The position numbers were made by a program, and so were the translations under genes. A DNA stretch of 64,000 nucleotides from Glandiceps talaboti (taxonomy: Eukaryota > Hemichordata > Enteropneusta > Spengelidae). Position 1 is the first letter of the stretch. Each line of letters starts with the position of its first letter. The DNA lies in assembly GCF_964340395.1 (NCBI RefSeq), contig NC_135561.1, positions 2,170,001 through 2,234,000 on the forward strand. The letters are read 5' to 3'. Below, piece after piece: positions 11,810-26,700 of this stretch. The notes under the pieces were generated by a model. It saw nothing but the letters and a program-made list of their open reading frames with translations. It searched no databases and was not told the origin of the DNA.

Positions 11810-12668
11810 CGACATATTAATGTCAAGGATATATAAGCACATAGGAACAATGCTAATAGCATGAATGTACACGTCCTGAAATTCTTTTAAGTCAACTAGT
11901 GTCATCACTATCTATTTCCTCTACGTTATCTATTGACATCTTGTGTTGGCAATACTTAACACGTTCAAACATGGCCATTTGTGCCCCCCCCCAATAAAAA
12001 ATTACAGGTGTTAAGATTTATCCCCGAAATCACTAATATCGAAAAAGAATTTAAGGTCAAAATGTCAGGAAGCGGAAAGCGAAAATGCATATCTTTATGT
12101 GAGCTTATTTACTGCTTAGCGATTTTCCTACGTTTAAAACACTTCATGGTCGGTACTGTATTTACTTTAAAACAGAATTTAAACAGACCAGATGTTTTTT
12201 TATTGGATTATTAATAACTTTATAGGAGAACGCGTTAATAGGTTATTTTGATCATACACCCGACTTATGTGAGTGCGCGTGAGGGTGGGGTGGGGTGGAG
12301 TACAGGTGAGGGTGTAACCCCTCTTGATCTTTGAGCCGTCCCGATACAGCGGACCAAACCCGCACAAACAAACCCGCTATTCACGTTTTAAAATATGTGG
12401 CCATAGCTACGCCCCTGTTCAGTACGTTGTCACGTGATTGACCTAGACTTTCAATTGATGTATCGTACATAATAGAATTTTTAAAAATAATACCCAATTC
12501 ACTCTTTCTTTTTAACAACGAGTTATTAACACGACAGCCCGGATGTAAATGAAATAGTACATTTTAGTCGAAAATTCTGAAGATAATTTTTTCTATCTAA
12601 TGAGTAATGTAAATTTAGCACGGTTGACAGACAAATGTGTTTTGTGTGCATATGTGTGTCTATGTTCG

Positions 12669-12669
<1 letters not shown>
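11810..12669. other. Intergenic, no gene seen
   Basis: No coding signal on either strand. There is a short GGGGT-rich stretch near 12280-12300. Confidence 0.55.
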
Positions 12670-12735
<66 letters not shown>

Positions 12736-12748
12736 GTTTATTTGTTTC

Positions 12749-12800
<52 letters not shown>

Positions 12801-12817
12801 CGTGCGTGTGCGTGTGT
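12670..12817 (+). repeat. Compound microsatellite (TCTG)n-(TG)n-(CG/TG)n
   Basis: TCTG units at 12670-12735, a short T-rich spacer, TG units at 12750-12792, then an alternating CG/TG tail. The alternating purine-pyrimidine part is a potential Z-DNA former. Confidence 0.97.
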
Positions 12818-15800
12818 TTGGGAGGGATGATATTGATGTGTGGTTGATTTCCTGTGAGATAATTGATTAGTACGGTAAACTGATATAATTCTGCAACTGT
12901 TGTTATAGCTCTTTGAACTAGTTTTGTTTCACTCTGTTTTCTGTTTTCTGTTTTCATCTGTGTGAACTGTCAATTAAAGTTGTTCTTTTTATGGGATGAA
13001 TTAAGCGTTTCTGATAATGACTACTGTTATCTCGCTTTCTCTTGTTCCCAAACAGATAACAATACTCTGCCTTGTTTAGATACATTAATAAACTGTGGGT
13101 GATGGTTATTATCAAATAATATGGCACGTTCTGCCATTGAAGTCACAATAATGTTATGCTATTTCAACATCCCTTTGAAACGTGATATGACAAGTCTAAT
13201 GAATGGATCGACAACAATGGTTGTCTGTGATATACGTATCACATTCAGTAGCACGCTTTGGATTCAATTATCATTGTGTCCTTAATTAGCGATCGTTTTT
13301 GATGAGCGTCGTCAACCAGCCAGGAAGATTGAAAACCCAACGTTTAAAAGTCGAACTACTAGTGAGTGAAAGTCTTTGTGATTCATTTGATTTACCAAGC
13401 TGGTGAACAGTTTTGGTCGCCATTTGTTGGTACCTGCTGCTTTTAAATTGTAATTCCACTAATAATGATAAACACATACAAAACACATTTGGCTAAAAAA
13501 CCTTTCCAAAATATTAGTTAATTCTAGTTGCCACGGTGATATATCCATCATCATTAGTAAATGGCACTCTTTCTATTAGTGTACTTTTGAACTAAAATGT
13601 TATATTTTTCCGCAAAAAGAGGTTGATAAAAGGTAGTTAATACACAGATAATAGTGTTAGATCGACACTTTTATAATCATAATTATATTCATATGTTAAA
13701 TTTCCTGAGATAAAACATATATATAGTAATTACGTAAAGCATTCCTGTTGTCTTTAGTCTACTATATATCAGTAGCAATTACATTATACCATTTGATATC
13801 ATAACTATAAATGGCAATATCTACTTTGAAACGACGGCAGTGAAGTACGAACAACGAATGAATGTGTATATATGTATGAACAAAATAGTTTTGTTACCTT
13901 TACGTGGTCTATACAGATGTTATCGTAGAGTGATGTTTCCTTCCACAAAAAAGATAATAAGAGATGAAAATTCTCCAATTTTTGAATCAGAAACGGAAGT
14001 CGTATGATCACTCTCACTAACGTAAGTCAGATAAAACCAGTGTGACCCCAAACACCGCATTAATCTAAATTTAGATGTTAGAAGAATTCGAGTTACAATG
14101 CCAGCCAAAAACGACGGTAGTACCGATAGCGAGGCTGAGGAATATATTCAAACGGCCAATAGCTCAGTCATGTTCACGGACGTTAAGGAAGATGAAAAGT
14201 TACGATATGATTATGTATAAAAATGTGAATCAATCAAATATATTTCCTTGGATTTTAATAGAAAACTCACAAACAACAACAAACAACAAATTTAAACCTC
14301 ACAAATTACACCGATCATATTTTTTTATGAGTGGACTTCTAAAAATTATATCGGTATGGCCATTCTAAAAAAAACCGTATGACATTGTCATACCAGCATA
14401 TGTTAGGAAGGAAAATACTACAACGAGATATTATAATTTAAAAAAAACAACCGTGAATGAACATAGATTCGATGGATGATGTAAAATATAGTAACCAATT
14501 GATAGACAAATACTAGTATGAATCCCTATAAAGAGTCTAGATATTATGTATAAATGGTTGCATTTATGCTGAATAGGGACATCCTCAATTAATAACACAA
14601 CAAATACAATAATATATCTCTGATAACTCGATGTTAGCTATGTTATAGATATCTAGGACTTTATTGCGTGTATGCTTCTGACACGATTTAATTTTGATAT
14701 TGTATTTCACTCTCCGTATCACTTTAACAAACTATTGTTTACAACAAGTGTTAGTCTAAAGTTATCTACTGTTTACAACATTGTGATGTTCTAAGTGTTA
14801 GTCTAAAGTCTCTTCCTTTTTTGCCCAAAGTGTTCAATTATTTACACATATCTACATATTAGTACGGTATGTTTATTTACTGCAATATTTAACAATTCGC
14901 ATAGTGTATCATGATCTTTGCATTTTGACCTGAAAATACTTTCAGCATATATATTTTGGAAAGCAAATACATTGTTGCTGGTTGGAAATTCCACTCTCTA
15001 ATTTTGTAGCTAAATATATAACCTCGAATATTAGTTTGTGATGATATCAACTGTACACTGACCTGAACTCCCTTTATAACAGAGTATACACACGAAATCA
15101 TTGTATTCATATTATGATACGCATGTACGTGTTTCTACATCCTCTTCGATCAATCAAAATTAAAACAAATATACTGTATTGTCAGCATCTCTTTATCTCA
15201 ATGTTATCAACAGTCATGTCGTACAAAATTACGAACATATTGATATCTTTTCAGGGAATGGTTATCTAAATGTAATCAACAGTCCGGCATTATAATGCGA
15301 GAAATATATTAGTATTGGTAACTTTAAATGATTTTGAAAAACTGAACTGAATCACGTAGGAATATGCAAATCGCAAACAATCAACAAAATAAGGGGTGAC
15401 TATAGGTATACGACTAGTTAATAGTCATTTTGTTTAATCTTTTTATCTGTGACGAGACATAACAGGTAGCATAGACGTTATATACCCAGACGCAAAATGA
15501 ATACTTCCATAGAGGTTGTAGTTCCTATATCCTTTGTTACCATCAACATAGTATTACCTATGCAGTTATTATATGTAATTTGCAGCATGCCTTGTTAAGA
15601 AGTAGGGCACACAGATGTTGTCATCGTCAATGTGTGATTCAAGTTACATACGGTAGGTAATAAAGCGATGACATGTAATTACTATATGATTACAGATAAT
15701 AATGAATATTTCAAAAGAGAGAAGTCTCCATATTATATATATGTATGTTGTATTATACCCTATATGAACCACTCCATACGATTTATTAATTTTGTAAAAT

Positions 15801-16202
15801 ATTTAGTCACCCTTTATTCATTTATGGCAAATGACTATTATACGAGTTTTTCGTAATTTGTGATGAGTTCGGTATTTCATGAAGTGTTTAACATATAGAA
15901 CTACAATCTCTTGAGCTGGCAATTTGTATGGGGAGAGAGATATGTATTGTTTTATCTCATAGCGTCAACACATTGCATATTTGTATTCAACATTGAAGGC
16001 GGGGGTCTATATAAAAGATGTACCTATCGATTCAATCTGTAAGGGTAAAGGACTGCATTCGAACAAAATATACGGGATTTGTTTTCTAGTCATACCACAT
16101 CGCGCGTACGGTAATGCATGTTGACGTCACTAATTCTGCGGTGGTCCACGTCATAATACGAGTCGAACACTCAATGGTAGGAAATCGACAGTATTGAGCT
16201 TG
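12818..16202. other. Intergenic, no gene seen
   Basis: About 3.4 kb of AT-rich DNA. Only short open frames with no domain resemblance, and no RNA gene I can recognise. A 15-bp direct repeat (GTGTTAGTCTAAAGT) occurs twice near 14747-14808. Confidence 0.55.
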
Positions 16203-16336
16203 TGTATGTATGTATGTATGTATGTATGTATGTATGTATGTATGTATGTATGTATGTATGTATGTATGTATGTGTATGTGTGTGTGTGTGTGTATGTGTG
16301 TATGTGTGTATGTATGTATGTATGTATGTATGTATG
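16203..16336 (+). repeat. (TATG)n/(TG)n microsatellite
   Basis: Two TATG tracts around a short TG-rich core. Confidence 0.98.
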
Positions 16337-19300
16337 ATATTCTTCCCGATATTACTTGCTGTCTTTGTTCAGCCGGAAACATTAATGCATCGTGGATTGC
16401 ATTTGAATCGTGCCTTCAGGTAACCAGAATTTCCCTTGTCTAAATAAAGAAGTAATTTGAAGAAAAATGTGTAGATATTTCTTTGGGTCACAGTCAGATC
16501 AATTACATGCAAATCTCCCAAAACTCTATGCGGATTCTAGCTATTGTAACAGTTAATAATCATAAGCTAGTTACAAGTTTAATATTTATTACCTTATTAA
16601 TGTCTAAAGTGTAGGCTATGCAAATTATAGACCCTGATCACGACAAGATCATCATAATTAATCAAGCCAAAACTAGTTCACAGTTGGCATTGACACAAAT
16701 GTGATACTTTGTATACATAATAAGAATTGACCTAACTATCAATACGAAAATAACTGGATGGAGCAACAATGGAATCAACACCATGATAGTGTTTGTCTTT
16801 GGTACACATATGCTTAGATTAACGAGTATCAGGCTGACAAAAGAACTGACAACTTTGTATTATAATCCATCATTACCTGCTGTCAACACAATCTGTCTCT
16901 CAGTTTGACCATGACATGTTCACTATCATTTATACGCCAACGACCTTGACAGGTTCACCATCATTTGAACACTAATAGTGTAGTTCAATATTCCATTGTA
17001 TATATTATGTAAATCAAGTTAATGTTGCTGGTCCATAGGTTGAGCTATCCGTGTTGTTGTTTTATCAAAATCAATGAAGCTGCACGTGCACCCTGTGATA
17101 TCACCCAGTATCACCCACTACGTGTACGTGCGGGCCTGAGTGACCCTTGGAAAGTCTTGGACTGACTGGAAAAGTCTTGACAGTACAATAGCGATGTGAT
17201 ATGATAGGAAGACAGAACTAGCTCTAGAGTATTTGTCCTCCAAATTTGAATGCAATGTTTGGATTGTAAATGCCATTACAAAATAGAGAGCTTTGTGATA
17301 TCTTTGCATCTTTGGTATCATGTGGATATGGCCAATTCTATGCCATTGGATTTTCAGTACTTGTAACTCTATACTATATTTTGTATTTTGAACTGTAGAT
17401 ATAAACTGGTAACCCCAAATATCAACGGTCCTACCATTTACTTACATATTGTTCAAAATTCACATAATTTACAGGCAAGAGAAATGGATAGTACAGATAG
17501 GGCAAATATTGGAAGACCTTTAACTTTTTACTGTGATATGTATGTACCTTTTATTTTACCTGTGTGTATTCTCTTTCGTGACAAGTGGCAATAAAATAGT
17601 CGACATCACATGATCTTTGGAAGATCTGGACGTGATTGAATATATGCTCGAGACGAAAAATGGACCGAGAAACTCAAGCCTCAATACCATCTTGTGTAGA
17701 CGATTTAATAGTATACTTTTTGTTAGCTTTGTATAATATGAAATTCATCAACTCAAAAAATTAAATATTTCGCTGCCTGACTCGAAGGAAGAATGACAAC
17801 ATTATTCCAATTCCTTATGATTTTAGCACAGCATTAGTCCCCGTTCGCTCTTAAGCAGTGTCAGAATCATACACTGACATTACAATGTGGTATAGTATCA
17901 CTTTTCTTATTCCAGGGTTCCCTCAATTTGATTTCATCAGGTCGGCAAAAGTTTATTGTGGGGATATAATAGGGCGTTTTACATTGTGGAATTTGGTTGT
18001 GAATGTATGCATTTTCTCTTCTTTACATTTCAATCTATTATGAAACTTGTTACCATTTGTCTTTAATATCTTTACACCTTTAAAGTCATTTACTATCAAT
18101 TGTCACAGAATGACGAGTGATGTCGATCTAGCTTACGTCTTACAATGATTCACGGATTCTGATGAACATACGCAACTACTGTTGTCATGATAGCATTAAT
18201 AGTTTCATGTACACGTAACGATGAGAAATGGAACCATAATTAGGTAGGTTTGCATTCATTTAAATGGTACAGTACAATGTTACATATTACGACGTGAAAG
18301 ATGAATACTTAATATAAATGTGTACGTTGGAAAATTTTGAATCGTACCCAGTATCACTGACCGTGTTTTGAAAAAAAAAATCAACATGCAAAGACTCGTT
18401 CATACAATATGGAACTTGCAAACCCGCCATGTTGAATGTTGCATCGTGGGAAATGCGATAATAAATAATTATGAATTGGTATAGTAAACAATACTGTTAC
18501 ATTGTTTGGAACCACAAATGATCAGTTCATAGTTACTCTGACCATTGTGGGAGGTTGTTTTCATCGGTAGCCCCAAATTAGGTATTACGATAACCACAGA
18601 TAATCCCATAATCCTTTGCATCTGAGCATGCTCAGTCTGGATTGCAAGTCCGCTATTGGTATCTATCGCAATGGTGTTTATATACATCCTTCAAACCGTT
18701 TTTAATGAGAGTGAAACACACACAAGAGACGTGGACTGCAAATGCTTTATTCCGGATATATAAATTCTGAGTACAATACAATATATAACAATACCTCTCT
18801 TCTCCATATGTTACAATTCATATTAGTCTGAGGGTACAATGATTGTAATATACACCATCGATTATACATACATCGCATCACGCATTCACTAGTATACATA
18901 TAAACTATTGACATGTATTATTATGACAGTTGCCGTGGGTCACTCTATCATAGTAAAAGTGTCAGCTGGCAAAATTACGAAAAAATATCTGATCTATTTT
19001 GGGATTTTATTTCCTTACACTTTGTTGATATTTAGTAACATTTCAAAAACCTTGGACAACAATTATGGTTTTGTAGTATTTTCACTTCTTCAGAAAAAAT
19101 TTTGAAAGAGGCAACCAAACCTTTAAAATTATGATATAAAATTTACCACATTTGCTAAGAAAATAAAAAACCCCGAATAAATCCGGTGTTAAAATCTACA
19201 CTTGACACTGAGAAAGACCATATATTGGTAATACAGTTTTTACTATACTGTCGTAAATGTTACACATTTCATCAAATAGATGATTTGTTGTGACGCATTG

Positions 19301-20503
19301 CATGACGATGGTAAACTAGAATAAAACCTTAAAAACTGGTGAAATGAGAGTAGTTTGTACAATATTAATGTAAGTCGAATAATTACTACATCAAAGGAAT
19401 GTAAATTTTGATATAACTTTACACTGAGGTATATATACACACACGCATGTTTTTCACTGACAGGATGATGCTCTATTTCCAGAGCGTATCTAGTCAGAGA
19501 TTTTGGAAACCCTTTGAGTTGAGTTTTGTTGAGACCATCCAGTTTTCTGTTTTTGTTGAAGTTTATAATATATACAAATTTCGTACCAAATATCAAACTC
19601 ATTAATTGTTCAAATATGGCAAATGGTGGCTTGTTTCTTCTATAAATGGATTCAGTTAGATGTCCAGGTTATAATACATGCTTTGATAATTAATCTGAAA
19701 ACTAGTATTTTCTTGCTTGCCATAATGCAGAATGACATGAATTAACTATACATACATATATACATACATACATACATATAAATAATAGTTTTCAGAGAGA
19801 TTGTTACTGTAATAAAACTATGCATAGTGTATGTACACAAATGTGTCTTAAACCTGTAACTCGGGTATTATTTATTTTTCGATCACAAAACCAACAATAT
19901 GTTTACTGACAATTGTGAAAATGCCAATAATTAGACATTGTACATGTTAATTAGAGGGCTATTTTATCTATAAATAGTATAGTAATATTTTAAAATCGAG
20001 ATTCATCGGGGTGCTGATTTTTGGGTGCGGACCAAGAAATAAAATTGGTTGTATCTATTGTACCATATAATGTATATACGTACAGAAATATATATGCCTG
20101 CAGGTCATTCAAAATAATCACCCAGGTTGTACGATATTATGGTTAAGCCATTATACCTAAAAAAAAAACAGTTTTAAAAACATCCCAGTTGCAGCTAGTG
20201 CAGTCTTAAAATGTAAATATATTACAATCTGCATAATCTGTCATCATCTTGAATAGGATCATAGATTTTGGTAAATTCATTTCTTGATATTGGAATATAT
20301 GAAACCGAGTACATAATAAGACAATACAGACATTACAATGTCTGTTCGTAAGAGTTAAACTGGAATGTGTCATCGCCTATGTACATATTAGTTACTGAAC
20401 AATCAGAATTACGATTTGAATTCTTGAATAAAATGAATTATTCGTCATAAAAGTATTGCTTTTATCAGTCTTATGATATTTACATATTTGATATTTGAAT
20501 GTT
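16337..20503. other. Intergenic, 3' side of the giant gene, no gene seen
   Basis: AT-rich, with no coding frame I can support. A small (CATA)n tract lies at 19750-19780. The right-hand part may include 3' UTR of the giant gene if the polyadenylation site lies further downstream than proposed. Confidence 0.5.
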
Positions 20504-20509
20504 TTTATT
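20504..20509 (-). terminator. Candidate polyadenylation signal AATAAA of the giant gene
   Basis: TTTATT on the plus strand reads AATAAA on the minus strand, about 220 nt downstream of the TAA stop at 20729-20731. It is the nearest canonical signal I see. Cleavage-site evidence is absent. Confidence 0.45.
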
Positions 20510-20728
20510 GATTTAATAAACAAAAGTATATAATGTTCTGGGTAACTATAACTTGAATAATATCAATCTTTGTCAGGTTGATCATTGGAGATTTCATCGT
20601 GAATTTCCTTGCATTTAACAAAAAACTATTCACGGTGAAAAATGCGCTTGGTAAATAATCTATATACTGTTTTATCATATTATAATACAGGATTTTATGT
20701 ACTACAGGGAGTACATACAAATACGAAT

Positions 20729-23700
20729 TTAAGCTGTACTTTCTTCATTTAACAAAGCATCGTCTTCAGAGTCGCTGGTATCCGATGCTATGTTGGGAAG
20801 AGGTGTAGCATGAAGTTCCAACTCTGTTGGAATTTGTTGGCTTTCTTCCTGTCTCAGTAATTCATCAAAGTCAACAATCCAGGCTTTGTCATCTAGACTT
20901 TTCAGACTGTGGACGCTGGAACTCCGAGTTGGAATTCCATTTTCAGGATTCATCGGTTCTGCACTTGATGCTGATGTAGATGCTGATGCTGTAGAATCGG
21001 GAGACTCAGAGGGCGGCAAAGATTTCATAGATCTTTCTTGGAGTTCTTTCAGTTTTTTATCATGACGTTTACCACGTTTCCTGCGCTTTTCAGTTGGCAC
21101 TGAATTCTTGGCAAGACGCTTCCTAAGTTTATCTCGTGCTTTATTGCGTTTACGAATTTGTGGAGGTGTCGGTTCTCTTTCTGGTTCTTTTGGTAAATCG
21201 TCTTGTGGAGAAAGATCACTTGGCCAAGCTTGTGGAACTGGAGAATTTCGAGAGCTGGCTGGATTACTATCATATTCTGGAGCTACCTTGCCACTGTGAG
21301 GCCTTCCAGATCTAGGAGTAGATGTAGCATTGGCTCCTTGCTCTTCTGCAAGTTCAAAGAGAGTAGCCGTTTGAAGAAATGGAGGTATAGGAATATCGTC
21401 ATCAGTGGTACATCCAGAGATAGGAATGGCACTTGCACTAAGAACAGAACCCGTCCGTATATCCTGGGATGAGGTTTGTCTAGGGGTTTTATCTGGAGAA
21501 TTCATCAGTATATCATCATCATCTTTCATATAGGTATCCATTTCATTGCTGACTCCTTGAAATCCGAATTTCGAGTCTTTGAACATGCTACCAATGTAAT
21601 CATTTCCACCTCCTTGTTGCGGAGCTATTGTTGACTTATCATCAATTGGCTTTCCGCCTGGTATATTCAACCAGGCTGCTCTTGGTGTTACAATAGTATG
21701 TCTATCGACGTCTGTGGACTGATGGCCTTCGTAAATGTTATCCCCAGTCGATTTAAAACCAGTTAATTGAATAGTTTCGCTTCCATCATCTGACCCTTGA
21801 AGGGTAATGTTACTTGACCCAAGCATCCCATAATTTGCAGTTCGAAATTCTCGCCATTCATCTCTTTCTCTTTTTCGCTTTCTCTTCTTCTTCTTATTAC
21901 AAAGCACACATATTATTATGCAGATACAGCAGAGGATTATCACTATCAAAATAAGTATGATAATAAGTATGATCACCCAAGTTGGAATTTCTTCTTCTTC
22001 TCCTATTGGAATCTCCTCACAATATTTATGAAATCCACAGAAATCATCTTCAGGTAGTTCCTTTGTGTTTTGGCACAACACAGCAAACATATGTACGGAC
22101 ACGTTTCCCTTACTGACCTCATCACTTGCAGCAATATCTGCCAAACACGCCTCATAATAGAACATTCGTGCACTTATCAGATCATTACAGTGTTCCTCAA
22201 ATATACCAGTGTAGAACATCTCCAAACAGAATTCCTCGGCATCTTGTTTTAATTGTGGTGTTAGGAAATGTGGTGTGTAGTCCTGTGTGATATCAATGGG
22301 TGCATCTGACAGCACCCAGGTTGGTGGTGCATCAGTCGGTGTCAGTGAAGCCATGACTGAGCTACTATTAGCTGTTGGTTTGCCATCTTCATCAAAGCTG
22401 ATGTCACGTTCATATATGTGTACCACTGTTTCTAACCCATGACCTTCTTCCATTGGCATACTGAAGATAATACCAGGTCTATATCCATCACTGTACTGAT
22501 CTCGATCAACTTTGATATCATCTAGGTGTTTGCAGTATGACCATATTCTCACAAGATCTAAATCTCCTTGGAAGTCTTCTCCTGTTACTACTCTTCCAGC
22601 TGATATCAATTGGCCAATGTGAAGGCTGCCTGTAATGCTGAATTTCTTTGCTAGATAGACATTGTACTGTACATATGTCAAAGTAACTTTGGTGATTGCT
22701 GTATAACAGTAGAAGGCTATACGACCATCATAATTACGCCATGTAATTGAAATGTGTGACCATTTGTTTGCCTCGACGGTGATATCAGTTGTCACAGTAA
22801 TTTCAGCAAAGACAACGAGAAGTACACCATTGACGACCTTCAAAGTTATGGTATGTTGAGAGCCATCAATAATTATTATGGTTTGGGTGGCTCTGTAGTT
22901 GTCAAAGTGGAGTTTGATCCAAAACTCAATTGAGAATTCTTCGAGGTTATCCAGTCTCACGACAGTCACTGTAACATGGTTGTTTAAGAATCGTAACATG
23001 TAACCACTGATAACGTTTGCTTCATAGGCTAAGTCACTTTGCAATACTCTGTCTGATACGTCGACATGGAAGTGATCTCTAATTGTGTCATCGATGTAAT
23101 CTTGTGATAGTAGATCTGTGGCAAAGTAGGAGTCATTGACTGCAACAAGACTTGTATTAATTTGCATTCCAACATTCAAATCATTCATCCAATTATTATC
23201 CCATGACCCAAGCATGGTAAGTGGCACAACTTCAACTGAATCTTGACCTTTAATGATGCATGACATTACTTCTGAGTAGACAGCAACTACTACATTGACA
23301 TCATCGGTGGATGTCACGTTTACAATGTTGTCCCAAATAAGGACTGAGAATTTGCCCGTTCCCTCTCTGTTTGAGAAGCTTTCCGTTGTTTCTATCCATT
23401 TACCATTGCTCATTTTGTACACTGTAATTGTGTCGGTAAAATTTGTGCCAGCTACGACGGAGATTCCAGAGTCACCATTCAAAAAGACTATTTCAATTAT
23501 TTTACGGCATGGCGTCTTTCCATTACAGGGAATGAAGAAGGCTTGAATGGATGTCGATGGTGTAGTAAGTAGTTGGTAAAAGCCGGGTGTATCAATTTGG
23601 AAACTAGCTGTATCTAGAGTTGTAAAATGAATATTGCCAAATATGATGGCGATCCCCTGTGACACAAATGTCTCAATGTAGCTAACTTTACAGTCAGAGC

Positions 23701-26700
23701 CAGTCCAACCTTGTGCACATTTAGAACATGCATAGTCTGGTCCTATTTCATTCCTTTTCCAATGGACGTGACAATCACATTCTCCAGTTGTAATATTGCA
23801 TGTTCCATGGTCATTGCATGGGGATAGGATTCCACCTGGACATGGATCTTCACAGGCATTCCCAAAATATCCATATTTACAAAGACAAGCATTGTTTAAT
23901 TTATTACGACTGCCAAACACACATGGAATGTCGCAATTAGTACCGATCCAGTATGGAAAGTCAGTTCTACTTGGGAATTCATTACAAAAGTCCTTGCCAG
24001 GCCATTTTGTAATATCAGGCTGGAGGTCCAGTTCGTAGTAACAAAAGTCCGACAAGGCCACAACCGCATGTATAGATGCATCAATGTGCCTGTAGTATGC
24101 AACGTCATGTAAACATTGCAGGTAATATGAATCAAGCACTGCTACACCAAGGGGTAGACACATAGTATACAAATGGCCCATCAATATTAACCCCTTACAT
24201 TTGATTTCTGCTGCCTGTTCGAGTTGCTCATCCTTGAAGTCTGGGAAACTCAGTGGTGCTTTCGATGGTATGGTCATATCTAAGTCTGATAACTGCCACT
24301 TAGGTTCATTCCATGATGGAAAGGATAGGTCAATACCATTCCTGATATCTTTTACAAGTTTACCATCTCCATCATTCATCTTCCATAAATGAATCAAGTT
24401 TGGAGTGTCTTCCAAGATATTATCCATCCATGTTCCTGTAATAAGTGATGGATTTGGATCTCTATCCCAAATTCGTAATTCATCAATGACACCCACAAAT
24501 GCAATGGGAGGGACTTGGGGGACTGTATTTCCATTCAAGCAAAACCACTGTCCAAGAGCAATTTTTCTAGGTTGTATAAATTCAGCTGTTAACAGTTTCA
24601 AAGCTCTTACTTTTGCTCTTCCATACATATCAAAAACGTACACTTCAAGAATTCGAGTTGTCTGTGTCCATTGAATACTTATTTGGTTCCACTTTTCAAT
24701 TTCTATGGTGAGGCCAGTGTTGAATACTTCAGTATCATATTGAACATAGATGATGGTTTCTTGTACCAATAAAGCAAGTACTGTGTCTGCTGCCATCGAT
24801 AGAATAGTACCACTGCCAATGTCCATTCGTATTAACAACTCAAGAGTAAACCTCTTCTGTGGAAGTAAAATATCCCTTGTGCTGAGTAGAATACTGTCCC
24901 TGAAGTAAATGGCAAAACCAGATCCTGTCAACGGCAGAATAAGATGGTAGCTTTCGTAGTGATTGTAATGTGGTGGTTCTGCTTCTCTGAACAGGTCTGC
25001 ATATCTATCAATTGCAGATTGTGTGATGTTGTTTTGACAGTCATCTGTATTGTTTAATGAGGAAGATAAGCAGTATAGATCTTTTAGTTCTTCAAGGGTG
25101 TCACAAGATGTCAACATGCCTGTGTACTCCTGTGATAAACATGTGTCCTTGTGAACTTCAGTGTTTATTGCTAAGTGTTGGTAATACCCAGTAATATAGA
25201 TGTTTATGTCAAGACTGGTAATCCTTAGTCGAAAACGATTGATTCCTATGCGAATAATCTGGAAGTCCTCGTTGATGTAAGTCTCATGATTGACATAGAT
25301 CCGTTTTGCATTTAACCAGAAGTATGGTTCAAGATCAGTTTTGGAATATAAAGATGCTCGAATGGCCAACTCTTTGGTTCCATACTGTAATCTAATCGTG
25401 TCGAAACCTATTGTGAAGTCGCCATGGTGAATGCATGTTGAATATCGTACATTGAGTGAGAAGCTATGTACCACAGTCTTAATGAGGATAAACCACCCAG
25501 GTGTCGAAATGTAGAAAGAGATGCCACCAATAGTGGTGACCTTCCCACGAATATTTACACTTCCAAAGACACGGGTGACTGAAGGTGTAGTTGGTGTGAT
25601 ATCTCCTACAACAATGCTACAGTCCCCACCAGTCCAGCCTTGTCCACACAATTGGCAATCCGTGTTACCATTCCAATTTACTTCACAGACGCACAGTCCA
25701 TTAGAAACACACTTTCCATGATTGTGGCAAGGAGTAGACTGGCCACCAGGGCAGACTTGAGAGCAATCGCTATCCCAAAAACCACTTTCACATTGGCAAG
25801 TATTGACAGCTGTTGGAACACCAAACAAACAGTCAGAACAGAACTGAAGGAACCATTCAGGTGGGTTGTATTCAATTAGGTCCATACAGATACTTTGCAA
25901 TGGGGAGTAATCTAAGTCTTCATAGGTCATGCAATAATCACTAAAGGTCATCAGCACACCGAAGGCTGCATTGATGTCTTCATTTGTTGTCACAACAGTA
26001 ATGCATGTCATAAAGTAAAATTCAACTGTTGACCGTGATACATTTTTACAATGTTCAGCAATTCCATTTGTGGAATTGATAATAGCACAGAGAGATAAAG
26101 ATAACATATGCAGTGTATCATTTTGAGTACGTTTCTCAAACGGTTCTTGTATTATGAGAGGGATTTTGGCATCAGAATGCTTCCATGTCGGATGTTTCCA
26201 TGGTCGGCTAGGTAATATGAAGTCATTGTCATTCTGCAAGTCCCTTCCACTTCTATCTCTACCTGTATTGAACTTATATAGTCCGGACAACTCTGCCTGA
26301 TGGTCACGTTGTTGCACATTCAGTCCAACAGATTGGTCTAAAAAGGCTGGTGTCACTGATCGGTTCCATATCCTTAGCTCATCAATTTCACCTGTGAATG
26401 TTGTGTTAATATAGCCAATTCCAGATAGTGGGGCAGCTTGCCAATGTCCAATAGCTAGCACTCCATCAGCGAAAAGTATTTCAGATCCATCAATAGGAAA
26501 TTGGCATCGACTGGTTCGTCCGATATGGTCTCTATGAATAAATTCTAGATTTTTCTTATCTTGGTGTATAATCAGGACAAGGTGGTTCCATTCACCAATG
26601 ACGTTGACAATCTGGGTATCGAAAACTTGACTTCTATGGTATATCTTTATAGTTATATCATTTGTCACTGCAAATGTGTACTCTAATCCATATGATATCA

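Noticed and set aside
11587-11908. Poly-Val, poly-Leu/Trp and poly-Gly/Cys frames
   Set aside because: Three frames of one trinucleotide microsatellite, with no other coding signal.
12526-12957. Histidine/threonine-rich and cysteine/valine-rich frames
   Set aside because: Products of the TCTG/TG microsatellite on both strands.
13805-14368. Short overlapping frames on both strands in the intergenic region
   Set aside because: No domain, no splice partners and AT-rich composition like the surrounding non-coding DNA.
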